DNA of 64,000 bases. Origin: Romanomermis culicivorax (Eukaryota > Nematoda > Enoplea > Mermithida > Mermithidae). The stretch lies in the NCBI GenBank assembly GCA_963922205.1, contig CAWUHX010000131.1, positions 186,001 to 250,000 of the forward strand, given 5' to 3'. The translations under genes were made by a program, and so were the position numbers. Below the pieces are notes generated by a model that was not told the origin of the DNA, did not search any database, and saw only the letters and a list, made by a program, of their open reading frames with translations. This document shows, one piece after another, positions 29,786-40,891 of this stretch; within the stretch, counting starts at the first letter, position 1; every line of letters starts with the position of its first letter.

Positions 29786-30369
29786 TGTTATGTTTACCTC
29801 TCTGCTTAGATCCGAAGATGTCAGCAATATAACTCAAGTCCTATCGGCTTGTACTCAATCAACTACTGTAGGTCACTCAAAGGAGCTTCCTATTAGCAAT
29901 CAACTGAACACAGTGCAACAGTCCTTAAGCAGAAATAAACACAACCTTCAGTCACTAATAAGTAACTGGAAACTCTAACTCTTGCAATCGAAGGGCACTC
30001 AGGGTCTCCCCAGATGCCTCCTAAAGGTTCACACAAATACACAGCACTCACTTCGATAATATCCAAAAGGACTGGGGCTTCACCTTGGCTTGGCACCCGT
30101 GTAAGACGACTCCCTCCAACCGCTCAATGCGCGAGTAATGATAATATAAATAATAAATAATTATAATAATAATAATATGTAAATAAGGTGTGGGGCTGTC
30201 AGCGTCGGCCTTTACTAGGCGAAACAGTACAAATATAATTTAGAACGGACGCGACTCGCCCGAAACACACCAAAGTATGAGAATGATAAACATTGCTCTT
30301 TTTGGTCGAATCGTAACTTTGTCGATTCACCAATTTTGCATAGATGTGGGATTGCTACTGCCGTAAGCA
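29786..30369 (-). repeat. 5' LTR (584 bp), ends at the N gap
   Basis: Looks identical to 16387-16970. Its outer end, GTAAGCA, is the last base before the N gap, which independently supports the LTR boundary. It should carry the promoter for the minus-strand transcript; I cannot pick a TATA box with confidence. Confidence 0.95.
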
Positions 30370-30469
30370 NNNNNNNNNNNNNNNNNNNNNNNNNNNNNNN
30401 NNNNNNNNNNNNNNNNNNNNNNNNNNNNNNNNNNNNNNNNNNNNNNNNNNNNNNNNNNNNNNNNNNNNN
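30370..30469. other. Assembly gap (100 N)
   Basis: Exactly 100 N, a standard scaffold placeholder, so the real distance is unknown. It starts at the outer base of the 5' LTR. Confidence 1.
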
Positions 30470-30655
30470 AAAATTTTTGGAAAATGAGGAAAAAAATTTT
30501 GGGTCTGGTTCTCATGTGGAAAAATCTTCGAGGAGAAAAATGGTGATTTGTGCCCAGGGTTTTTTGCACTCAGCAACACCGTTTTTTCCTCAACGATTTT
30601 TTCCGCATGAGAATTGGACCCAAAATTTTTTTCCTCATTTTCCAAAAGTTTTCCA
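30470..30655. repeat. Inverted repeat next to the gap
   Basis: TTTTGGAAAATGAGGAAAAA ... GGGTC at about 30475 is repeated inverted at 30610-30650 (GACCC ... CCTCATTTTCCAAAA). A foldback or MITE end; part of it may lie in the gap. Confidence 0.65.
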
Positions 30656-31259
30656 CATTTTAAAAACGATGCTTTTTTATGATGCTTACGGATGCTTTTT
30701 TATGAATTTTAGGAGCATACCCAAGCATTTTGATGCTTTTGCATTCAGAACACTGCTATAATTAGAAAAAAATTGAGGAAAATTTTGGTTATGTTAGTCA
30801 AAATGAGCTGATGAAGAATATATTGGTGTTCTACAAGAGCAGAGAAAGTATTTTAACGAGAGTTGTCATGAATTTATCCCTTATCAATATTTCTGTGGTT
30901 CCAATTAGGATTATCCAATTTTATTTAATTTTTATACCAGTGCAGAGCGCCCGATAAATTGTTAGATTTTCCTTTTCTAGAACCCTGGAAATTTAACCTT
31001 CACAACATTGCGAAATCATTTAAAATCCGACTGCTGATTGAGTATAATTTGTTCCCCATTCCGGCGCAAAGCTTTTTTCAAAATTTTCCTGTTTTTATAT
31101 TCTAACATGCTGGAAAATAAATCTCTCTAATGGATATTTGTGAATTGGTGGATAGAAGTTCTAAAATCACAGTCTAGAATGATGTCTTCAGTTTCCATTT
31201 TCAATAAACCCAAAAGTTCATGTTAAAATGTTGGAAAAATTTCAAGCATTGAGAGAGAA

Positions 31260-31640
31260 AAAATGAGAATTGATGAAAAATTGTTTTTTTCAGCTAAATT
31301 CTGACTGTTAATGATTAGAAAATGAGATGAGATAACTTGATGATAGAAACAGTTGATAATTAATTAGTAAGTGGAAGTAGATATGCTAACAGCTGTGACT
31401 GATAGAAAATAATGATTATTATACCCCTGACCAGCGAGAAGTGCCGGAAAATATCGAGATTTTGACCTTTTGAAGTCCACCAAAACGAATCTTTTCAATT
31501 TTGAGTTCCCCAAATTTTTTTCCACAATGAGAAACATACCCAAATTTTTTTCCTTAAAGGACCCCATTTGAGGAGAAAAAACAATGCTCAACAACCAAAC
31601 TTTGGGCTGTGTCACCAGATTTTTTCTGCCAGGTTTCACA
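31260..31640. repeat. Dispersed repeat D, diverged copy
   Basis: Shares the order of blocks AGTGGAAGTAGATATGCTA, TGATTATTATA, GTGCCGGAAAATATCGAGAT and GACCTTTTGAAGTCCACCAA with 35340-36065 and 42860-43590. No open frame. The neighbourhood 30656-31259 shows nothing I can identify. Confidence 0.5.
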
Positions 31641-31649
31641 GTGCAACTT

Positions 31650-32490
31650 GAGGCCTGACTGCTCTTTTGACTAGGTTATAGGCTTTACTGTCCGGAGATG
31701 CATATTTATGCATTCTAAAATGGATGAAATTGTAAATTTTCTGGCACTCCGCACCAGGTTCCAATTCGTTTATAGTTTTTATATTGTTCTAGTGCGCAGT
31801 TAGAAAATTTCATTCTATAGTTGTTGCTTATAGGTTCTAATTGTCGACATATTATGGATAAATGTCTGATCCTGTTATATTGTTTTTTGACTAATTTGAT
31901 GAAAACTAACATTTTTCGTCCATTTTTTGCAATCTACATAAAAATTTTGATTTTCATGTGATTAAAACATTTTGAGTGTTAGACTAAGACATTGCTAGAA
32001 ATGCTTGCAGGTTGAAAGATCCAAAGTCTTAATCGCTTGTCTAGTTTTTGAATTATATTTTGTCCAACTAAAAATTCATTAAATTCACTAAGAATTCCAA
32101 CCTCCTGTTTGAGAAATAAAAGGTGGAAAGATTCATTTCCCAGCATTCCAAAATATTGGAATTCAGAAAAAATTTCGGCGCTTTGCGCCGAACAAATTAC
32201 TATAGTCAAGTCAGATACCTGTAATAGGTCCGACCAGTTGGGGGGGGGGGGTAAGGGTAAATCCGAAATTTTGGGCAAGGTGGTCAAAAAAAGTCGAAAT
32301 TTTTCTCAAAAGGGCACTTTTTGGCCAATTGGGAGGGTTGGGTATATGGTTGGCCAAGTTGGGGGGGGGTTCCCCCAACCCCCATCCCCAATTTCAGGTA
32401 TGTCTAGTCTTATTAATCTTTTCATTTTCTTCAAAATTCAGAAAATTGGATTTTAAATACCTAAAACAGAAATCACTTAAACTTACATCC
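31650..32490. other. Non-coding stretch with long G runs
   Basis: No exon seen. It contains a run of twelve G at about 32240-32251 and GTTGGGGGGGGGTTCCCCC at about 32360, capable of G-quadruplex or hairpin formation. Confidence 0.6.
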
Positions 32491-32493
32491 TGA

Positions 32494-32912
32494 ACTTAAT
32501 ATCGAGTTTTGGAGCACAGGACTGCTATCCTAGCATCTCAGTCACGGTCCTAATCCAAAACTTTGAAAATTTTCAAATTAAAAAAAAATTAAAAATTTTG
32601 AAAAAATTTTTATCCACCTTATATATCCGCCGATTAGAGTTTTGCAACCCTAATTGGTGGATATATAAGGCAGATATGAGATTTGAGCCAGTGGAACAAT
32701 TGAAAAAGCAATGAGAACAGTGTTTTTGGTATTTTTGAAGTTGTAGGATGTGTCCTATCAAAATTTTAAAAAAATTCAAATTTTTAAAATTTTTTTTTAA
32801 TTTTAAATTTTTTTCACAATTTGAAAATTTTCAAAGTTTTGGATCAGGATCATGACTGAGATGCTAGGATAGCAGTCCTGTGCTCCAAAACTCGATATTA
32901 AGTACACGTCAT
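32494..32912. repeat. Large palindrome (arms of about 95 bp)
   Basis: GAACTTAATATCGAGTTTTG ... TATCCTAGCATCTCAGTCA on the left is repeated inverted at 32815-32910. The centre holds an inner stem TATATCCGCCGATTAG / CTAATTGGTGGATATA and AATTTTT-rich sequence. A foldback MITE. Confidence 0.75.
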
Positions 32913-32924
32913 GAGTTTAAGTGA

Positions 32925-33110
32925 TTTCCACCTTTATATCACCGATAAGGGTTTTGCTACCCTAATCCACAGATATAAAAGGCGGATATGACATTTGAGG
33001 CATTAGAACGATTGAAAAAGCAATGAGAACAGTGTTTTTGGTATTTTTAAGGTTGTAGGACGTGCCCTATCAAAAATTGAAAAAAATTTAATTTTTTAAA
33101 ATTTCCTCAA
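32925..33110. repeat. Partial direct copy of the palindrome's centre
   Basis: Repeats the centre of the preceding element: CCTTTATATCACCGATAAGG ... AAAAAGCAATGAGAACAGTG ... GTAGGACGTGCCCTATC. Beyond it, 33111-33650 is T-rich low-complexity sequence without a gene. Confidence 0.65.
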
Positions 33111-33659
33111 AATTTTAAAATTTTTTTTAAATTCAAATTTTTTTTGTTAAATTGTGGTCCATTGTATACATATTTGTTATTCGTGTTTGTTGTACATAAC
33201 TGTTTTTATTTATTAACATTTATTGTAATAATTGTTTTTTTGCATTATTGTTGTAAATATTTATTTTTTTATTTGTTGTTGTTGACTATATGTGTTTTTT
33301 GTCTTTGATTATAAATGAAATGTACATTCGAAATATACTACTCAATTGTAATAATAGGTTAGTTCAAATTTGAACTTAATAAAGTCGTCAGTCTTCTTCA
33401 TTTTCAACTCCCTTTTTACTAGTTTCATCAAAAAATTCTCCAAGAGGAGAAAAATAAAAAATAGAGAAAAAAATAGCTAGAGAAAAATGAGGACTAGATT
33501 TTTTCAGAAAGGATGAAAATCCAATATAATGAAAACGAATTTTTGGAACATTAAACCAAGTTCTTCTTAATCAGGCATGAAAACCTTCCTTGAAGCACAT
33601 TGAATCTAAATTTGGTCATCTTCTCATCAACGAAACAGTAAAATGTCAAGGATAGGAAT

Positions 33660-34310
33660 TCTCACTTTTGGTAAAAGTGTGTAAAGTTACTATCTCCATT
33701 GAATTCTCCAGGATCAAGAACCCCTCAACCCCAATATTCGCAGAAATATCTTTGATTGCACACAACAATTTTTTGTGTGAAGTGACTGTGTTAATTGAAA
33801 TCTCTGTGGTCAAAAACCTCTTCCACCAAGAAATGACGAAAATACGCTTGTTTACACTTGGGACAATTTTCTGTGCAGAGTGATGAGATTCAATAAATTC
33901 CCCACAGTTGAAAACCCTTACCACCAGAAAATCATGAATAACGATTGTTTACACCCAGCATAATTTTCTCGTGTAAAGTAAGTGCATTCATTGAATTCCC
34001 TGAGATCTAAGAACCCTTGCCCCAAATAATGACACAAATACACATGTTTACACCCAATATACTTTTTGGTGTAAAGTGGTTCATCCATTGGATTCCCTGC
34101 AGACAAAAACCCCTTACATCAAAAAATCACGAAAAAGGATTGTTTACATGCGGGATAATTTTTTGTCTTAAGTGAGCACATTCATTGAATTCCATGTGGT
34201 CCAAAACCCCTTGCTCTGAAAAAATCACAAAAATTCGCTTGTTTACACCCGTGACAATTTTTCATGTAAAGTGATCGCATCCATCAAGTTACCAATGGTC
34301 GAAAACCCAT
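33660..34310. repeat. Degenerate tandem repeat, about 97-bp unit
   Basis: A GTTTACAC(CC) box followed by ACAATTTTTxGTGTAAAGTG and ATTCATTGAATTCC recurs at about 33848, 33944, 34043, 34140 and 34238, a spacing of about 97 bp, with weaker units before. A minisatellite; units differ by 20 percent or more by eye. Confidence 0.75.
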
Positions 34311-34690
34311 ATCGGCATATCCGCCCTACATTTCCGCCGATTAGACATTCTGCGGATGGCAGATATGTATCCGCCCACTTCTCCCAAATCCGCCATTTAG
34401 ACATGTGTATCCACCAAAAAAGTCGCCTACTCTGGCAACACATTAGGAAAATTTTGAACAAAATATCCGCAATCTGCAAAAATTGTGCGCCTATTAGACA
34501 TACTGATGGCGGATCTCCGCATTTTTCGTATCCGCCGATTAGACATCAATATCCACTCAAAAAAGGCGGATTCCGCCTTTTTTCATCCGCCGATTAGGGA
34601 GTGGATATACAGATACCGCATCCGCCATCCATATCCGCATCCACTGATTAGACCATATCCGCCATCCGCATGCGGATTCCGCTGATTAGT
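34310..34690. repeat. Clustered ATCCGCCGATTAGA inverted and direct repeats
   Basis: ATCCGCC and GATTAGAC occur about a dozen times in both orientations, ending GCATGCGGATTCCGCTGATTAG. The same TATCCGCCGATTAG core is inside 32494-32912. Probably the interior of a palindromic MITE family. 34691-34966 has nothing recognised. Confidence 0.65.
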
Positions 34691-34967
34691 GATACCCAAT
34701 GGATTTAGCGTTTTTAAAGCGACACCTATTCGTGAATGTTCAATAGAATTCTTGTACATGCGAGCGAACGTGTCCTACTGAAAAACCAGAAACCGTTCAT
34801 GTTATAGTGCGTCTAATGATGTTCCGGTACCATTTTTTCATCCGGTACCATTACAATGTTATATGTATGTTTTAATTATATTTGTAACATGTCACGTATA
34901 TGCTGATCTGTAAAGTCATAACTGTCGGTCATTCAAAAAAATCCAATCATTCAATGCATAGAATGAT

Positions 34968-35060
34968 GTATAGTCTGTTGTTTATGAAATGCCTGTAAAT
35001 CGGAAAATGACAAATGTTAGATTTCTTGTCGAAATCGCTTGCACGAAGCTTTTGGATCAC
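34968..35060. mobile_element. MITE family B left end, truncated
   Basis: Starts TATAGTCTGTTGTTTATGAA and carries TGCACGAAGCTTTT like other family B copies. The right TIR is absent; another repeat with CTGCAC / GTGCAG stems follows (35100-35190), resembling 805-870. Confidence 0.5.
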
Positions 35061-35339
35061 ATTTTTATTTTTCGAGAAGTTGTTGACGATTATTGAGTAT
35101 GACAGTGTTTTTTTCTGCACCGGGCTTTCGGCACAGTGCAGAAAAACCCCAAAAAAAGTTTCTGCACTGCCGTTTTCTCCTGTTACAAGTTTTTTTTCGC
35201 CCGGGCTTTTTCCTTCCCATTTTCCCGAAGTCGTTTTTTCGCTTTAAAATGCTCATAGACGCTTCATTTATGTATTTTTGAGCTTTTTCAAACCTTCTGC
35301 TGTTTTTTAGAGCCGTTAATTCATCAAAATTGAGGGAAA

Positions 35340-36065
35340 CATTTGAAATTTTTTGATCGAAGCCTAATCTACAAGCATTGTGGAACAAATTTTCCAGCAA
35401 ACTATCCAAGAGCATAATGACTTTGAATTACATGAGAAATCGACGGTTACGTCCTCTACAATGACAGCTGAGAGCCCAAAAAAGATATTAATCTTTCCGG
35501 CGCGAAGCGCCTGAAAATTTTTTTCGGGTATTGCCATTCTGCGACGCTGGAAAATCAATTTTTCGAATATTTATTTCAAGAATTAGATGTTCAAAAGTCG
35601 TAACTTCTAGAATTTTATATTAGAAAAATTTCGAAACCAGTAATTTATTCGCAAACTCTCATGAATTTGGCCGAAAAGATATGAGTAAGAAGAGTAGAAA
35701 TTTCCGAAAATTACTTCCATGAGGCTGTTGGATTGATTTTAAAGGAATAATCGCTTCAAAAAGTTTACAGGACTTGACTTAATGATCGTTCTCAAAAAAT
35801 GTGTCAAGGAAAAAATTCGAATTTTCATTAAATATCAAGATAAAATATTGAAGATCACGAATTAAAACATGAGAAAATGCGTTTGAGATGATGAAAACTA
35901 TTGAAGACCAAATTATAAGTGAAGGTAGACATGCTAGAAGCCGCGCCTGAGCTAGGAAATGAATAACAATGCTTATTAAAGTTATAACCGCGCGAAGCGC
36001 CGCAAAATTTCGAGATTATGACCTTCTAGAATGCACAAAAATTCATCTTTTCTGTATCCGATGTG
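35340..36065. repeat. Dispersed repeat D, copy 2
   Basis: About 725 bp alignable to 42860-43590 in the same orientation (shared CAAGCATTGTGGAACAAATT, CTCATGAATTTGGCCGAAAA, AAATATCAAGATAAAATATT). Non-coding. From 36066 to 38986 I see no exon or clear element, only AT-rich sequence and a (CTGCAC / GTGCAG)-type stem at about 36095. Confidence 0.65.
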
Positions 36066-37801
36066 ATCAAACACATGGCTCAAAAAATTCTGCACCAGTG
36101 CAGAAATCACCAAAAAAATTCGGCACGAAGGCCAAAAAGTCTGCATTGTACAGAAAAAAAAAACACTGGAGTATGGTAATAAAATTTCATTCCTATGTGA
36201 CACAGAGATAAGTACAGGTAGGAAATCGTAAAATATAGATTAGTACTTGACTTTCACTAATTATATTTTTAAAAACATTTCGGGGAAATCATAGCAGCAG
36301 AAATATGTGGTTAGTCATTAAAATTGGCGATTAAAATGGATTCCGAAAACTTAATGTGAAAATATACATGCTTCTAGAGTACTCTTATGGAATCGGAAAC
36401 ATTGTTATCTGAGTCAAACATACATGTGCATGGTACCAGTTCCAGGCCGGGAATAAATCCCAAAATCGTTGGGTAGCAATTTTTTTCCTAATTTTATAAA
36501 AGTACGGTTTATTTAGGATACCAACATGATGTTCAGTTATTTCTACTGACTGCCACTTTTAATTTTCTTTTAATGTTCACTGGCCAGTGACAACAGAACC
36601 AAAATGAAAAAGTCAAGTATATAAATCCTTGACCTCAGTCTTGGTTGACTATACAGTAAATCTATGTGTTCATGGCAACCTGTTTATTAGACAACCACAA
36701 AAAACTTGCAACCACTCATACATGCGCACAGGGTATAGATTTAACCTACCCTAAATAAAATTGAAAAGACTAGATTACAAAAAAATCAACTTAAAACACA
36801 GTTCATGATTAATGTCAGCAAACAACTTTGTCGAGTAATTATTGATTCAAAAAGCAATAAAATTTCATCTTAAAGTAAAAAATTACTAACCTGATTTCTG
36901 GAAAAAAAATTACTAAAAGACCAATTATGGTCATTTTTTATACCCTGGGGCTCCTGACCGTGTGCATGTATGCAACCACTGATTGTACACAGCTGCGCAT
37001 GTATGGAGTCAAACATTTCTCATATTTCGAAGCAAAAATGGAAATTTTTTATACTTCTGTTTAAAACAATTTTTTTACATTATCATTTTTCAAAATTTGT
37101 GTGTTTTGTCGGCAAATTTCCCATTTCACTTTTTCTAAGCATTCTAAATTGTTTTCGACATTACCCATATAGATTTTAATTCCAGACGTTCATCTCAATC
37201 TGAGAATTTCAGCACCCTTGTAGAAATAACGCATCATCATCAAACAAGCTGCAAACAGTAAAGACAAAAACGAAAAATAAAAATGATAAAGAACAATTAT
37301 ATATAGAGGAGAACAACTACAAAAAATACTGCTAAAAACTGACCAATTCTGCGGCATACTCGTTCTAGTCGAATTCAATGCCTGAATTATTTTAGTTTTA
37401 TATGCCCAACTATTGAATAATGTTTAAATTTTTTTTAAAACATTATCAGACATGAGATTAATTTTTTTCATCATGAACCTGAGTAACGGTACTTGTCGCA
37501 TCACTAGAACTTTCGATAGCCCAAGCATCGGCCCTTCCGCGCCTTGCTCAAGTCGACCATTAAAACCAATAAAAACATTTGAAAAGGTTTCCGTCCCATG
37601 CGGAAAACTCTCCAAAAAGTTTCCACAGTCCAAAATAATCCGCACTGTGCGGAAAAAACCTGCTTCATAGTCGAGCTTATTCACACTAAAATTTGCATAA
37701 ATTTATATAATAATGGTTCCGCTCGGCAACTAGACAAGCGTAAGACATAAAAATGTATTTAATTCAGAGGTCTTATTCAATAATTGTTGATCTCGATGTG
37801 C

Positions 37802-38020
37802 TCATATCTGGACAATAGGTTCAATTGGATGCAACTCGGAACCTTCGATACCAGATGTGCTAGTGCCCACCATATCGAAGTTCATATCAGGGGTAATGTA
37901 TTGAATATCAGTACCATAACAGTACACAAAATGAATATCATCTTTTGCATTAATGCTAATCTTCATTCTACGTCCTAAAAGATGTATACTCTCTGAAATA
38001 AGCTTCAATTTTGGTTGCAT
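37802..38020 (-). other. Unrecognised 72-codon frame
   Basis: Starts MQPKLKLISESIHLLGRRMK after GACACA and ends IEPIVQI with TGA. Composition is protein-like (balanced charge, few repeats), but I recognise no family and see no flanking exons. It may be a small gene, an exon or chance. Confidence 0.2.
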
Positions 38021-38986
38021 TGTGTCTATTTTCTACGAAATCAATGTACCAACATACGGTTTCTACCATCATTTGGTTTGATAACCAAGAAACGTATTTG
38101 GGAATCTACCAGCTTTCTGGGCTAACTGGCATAAGATAAACTGCAAGGTTTGTCCAGTTATACGCTTACTCTATTAAATGCAATTTTTCCGCGTGTTTGT
38201 GTCAGTCGTAGTTGACATCTGATATTGGCATATTGCTACTGTACGCTACTTTTATGCAAATTTCAGTGTAAGTAAGGCCCAATAGGGAGGATTAATTATG
38301 TAATATTAAAGCTATCGAATGCACTATTACATGTCTCAATTTAGGATTTGCACAGGAAAATGTTCTCTCGTTAGTTCAATTAGGAAGTTTTTCGAGCCCG
38401 AAAAGTTGAAATAAGTCATCACATTTCCTGACGCCCTCCCTGATTTCAGCTCAATATTCTAATCGAGTCATATGGTTCTGTTGATATGAAATCAAATATT
38501 ATTTACGACATTCCACGATAAGGATTTTGGTAAACGTTCTAAATTTAAATCATCTCGACTTATTCCATAAAGAATCAAATATGTAAAAATAATTGCCTAT
38601 TCTCTGCGTTTCTGCCATTTAATCTGATGTATAACTCGGTTGATTTTCAAGAAAATTCAAGTTAAAAGAGTTTTCCATTGGCGAATCTACTGTGTTTGGC
38701 TTCAATTACTGCATAATGTTCCAGAAAATGGTGATAATGATTCAAAAATCGATTGCATATAAAGGTTTACCTCGTGATCAATTGTTAATTTAGTTTCTAT
38801 TTTTTAACAGTCGGACGTATCTGGTGACAATGGGTATAAAATACCGAAGGAATATACTTTTTTTTCGGGCGAATTCCCACACTCAGTTTTTCAGCTTCTA
38901 CTCCTAATATTATATATTAACACTGAGTTCAGTCTTATCATTTGATATTCAATTTGATTATTGTGATGTGCTACTTTCAAGATGTG

Positions 38987-39158
38987 GGGCCGGTTTCATC
39001 AAAGAGACTTAAGATCCAGCTCAGCTGCAAGTTAAGCTGTGGCTCAACTCTATATGTTATAACATTGCCGTTAAGCTGTAGCTTAGCTCTGTATGTTATA
39101 ACATTGTCGTTAAGCTGCAGCTCAGCTCGAGCTTAAGTCTCTTTGATGAAACCGGCCC
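38987..39158. mobile_element. Intact MITE family A (172 bp, 27-bp perfect TIRs)
   Basis: Begins GGGCCGGTTTCATCAAAGAG and ends with the exact complement; the TIRs are perfect for 27 bases. Flanked on both sides by GTG, a likely 3-bp target duplication. The interior consists of AGCTGCAGCT-type palindromes. The youngest-looking member of the family. Confidence 0.85.
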
Positions 39159-39415
39159 GTGGGCTCTAATTCACAACTGGGTGCTAGTCCCAGACATCCG
39201 AGAAAAGTATAACTAATGATATATAATTAGTGTAATTTCTCAAGAAATTGAAAAGTTTTCTTTTAGTTTGTTCTATATTCCTATACTTATTTTCCGTTCT
39301 TTGTAAGCGTTTACGGATATACGAAACATTCTAATAATTCTATTTAGCGTAGGTTTCGATTCCTAAAAAACTAAATTGACTAAATTGATTCGAGATTGAT
39401 CTCTACTTTCTTCAG

Positions 39416-39628
39416 GTATACTTCGACCAACCGGTCCAAGTTGAATCAGACATTTTCTACACTGCTAGTATAGTTTTGGACGGCGATCAATTGTCGTATT
39501 TCGGTCAAGAAGGCTTACCTGAAGTGCAAACCGATCGAGTTACATTTCAATTTCAATGTTCAGCTGAAAGTACGAACGGAACTGGCGTTCAAGGAGGCCA
39601 AATACCAGAAATTTTATTTTACTGTTAG
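39416..39628 (+). CDS. Terminal exon of a BTBD-type protein (end of PHR domain)
   Basis: Acceptor CTTTCTTCAG, then 70 codons and TAG. The exon reads VYFDQPVQVESDIFYTASIV, LDGDQLSYFGQEGLPEV, and STNGTGVQGGQIPEILFYC. The NGTxVxxGQIPExxFY ending is the signature of PHR domains and, at the extreme C-terminus, of BTBD1/2/3/6-type proteins, which are substrate adaptors for Cullin-3 ubiquitin ligases through an N-terminal BTB domain (family knowledge). I found no upstream exon on the plus strand, so it is either the end of a gene with long introns or an isolated fragment. Confidence 0.75.
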   Translation, partial: VYFDQPVQVESDIFYTASIVLDGDQLSYFGQEGLPEVQTDRVTFQFQCSAESTNGTGVQGGQIPEILFYC

Positions 39629-39820
39629 TGCTGCCTTGAGAATTTCGACTCTCTTTAAAATGATGTTAAGAATTCTTTAGAAGTTAACTTATTTTCTCGT
39701 CCTAGATTTTTTTGAAATAAAAATAGGCAATATATTCAAAATAGCGTTCTAGTATCCGCAAAATTGTATCACAAACCAACTAATCCGAATGTCTTGAGTC
39801 TATTTTTCCAATTTTTTTAA

Positions 39821-40021
39821 ATGAGTCACGGAGCGCAGAAAGATGTTCATACAAAGAATGAACAACCTGCGTATACAAGCACCTTTCTCTTGAATATAGC
39901 GATTAGAACAACAACTTTAGAACAGGATATTGCGGCACACGATGCAGATATATTATCTATTCACAGACCTGTACAAATCAATTTGCATTCCGGGGTTCAT
40001 TTAAAAATAAATGGACTATAG
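39821..40021 (+). other. Dispersed short ORF family, copy 3 (66 codons)
   Basis: MSHGAQKDVHTKNEQPAYTS, then IAIRTTTLEQD and a further 35 residues before TAG. The longest of three related frames (see 10774-10875 and 14593-14703). A TATAGTCTATTTTTCTTG block of family B type directly follows it. Confidence 0.45.
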
Positions 40022-40189
40022 TCTATTTTTCTTGTAATAAAAGGTGGAAAGCATGTACTATTCGATATTTTTGCTATTCCCTGCTAGACAATGTGTCACG
40101 TAAGACTGGAAGTTTGCGAGCCTACTCAACTAGCCATTATCAATTTTACTTGCTAGTAATATTTTACAAAAAAAACTATACAGGTTGAT

Positions 40190-40440
40190 TAGGTTTTTAA
40201 GCTTCGAATTTTTGAGATGCAGTTCAATTTTTACTGAACAAATTGTTTCCAGTATACTCGATTCATCTTGAAATGATCGATGCAGCGATCCCGTTAAAGT
40301 AAGTACAGTACGGAAAAAACTGGTAAGCTTATTACTGCAATCAACGTAACAAATTGTTCGTCGATTAGCGGCAAACAAGACGCATCCTCGTAAAGAAATT
40401 CAGCATTTTCTACACTGTAAAGTTTTCCTCTAAGTGAAAA
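40190..40440. mobile_element. MITE family C member
   Basis: TTGAAATGATCGATGCAGCG and AAGCTTATTACTGCAATCAA match 7829-8093 and 15585-16245. Confidence 0.5.
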
Positions 40441-40891
40441 TTTCCTATCAATCTACTTCTTCTGCTTTTCGCTGCGTCCATTATTTTAAGTTATGGTCTA
40501 TAGCTTACTTTTCGGAAGTGTACGTATTTTGTTTATTTATTGTATTATCGTATTTACGCTTTTTATATGCATTTAGATCGTTGTCTGTAATTTTGTATCT
40601 GTTTGAGTTTGGAGTAAATTTGCGCGAGAGAAAAAACTTCGTTACTTACCATGTCATTACCACAAAAATCCCTCCCCCCCCCCTCGTTCTGAGTCCAGTG
40701 CATACATGCACAGCATATAAATTCTGCTGGGGGTCAGCCAAGACAGGGAGTGGGATAGAAATTTTTTTTATTCTTGATGACGAAAAGAAAGGTCTTCTAG
40801 CATCCAAGAAGCATATTCTTCAACTTATATTAGCCAGATAAATTATTTGCTTAGACAGCACTTTTTAAAGTTTTAATGTTACTTTTTTGGA

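Larger units (their letters stand above)
16387..30369 (-). mobile_element. Complete Ty3/gypsy-type LTR retrotransposon with an exonuclease ORF3
   Basis: A 13,983-bp element on the minus strand: 5' LTR 29786-30369, PBS 29766-29783, gag, pol, a 1.2-kb spacer, ORF3, polypurine tract about 16971-16987, 3' LTR 16387-16970. Pol domain order is protease-RT-RNase H-integrase, which defines Ty3/gypsy (Metaviridae-type) elements. All three frames are open and the LTRs look identical, so the insertion is recent and may be active. Target-site duplication cannot be checked because the N gap starts exactly at the outer LTR end. There is no env-like signal peptide or membrane segment and no dUTPase. Confidence 0.97.

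Noticed and set aside
30327-30761. Open frames running across the N gap
   Set aside because: They join unrelated sequence through 100 unknown bases and have no meaning.
33660-34310. CRISPR-like array
   Set aside because: Units of about 97 bp are degenerate throughout, with no short conserved repeat and no unique spacers, in a eukaryotic setting; it is a minisatellite.
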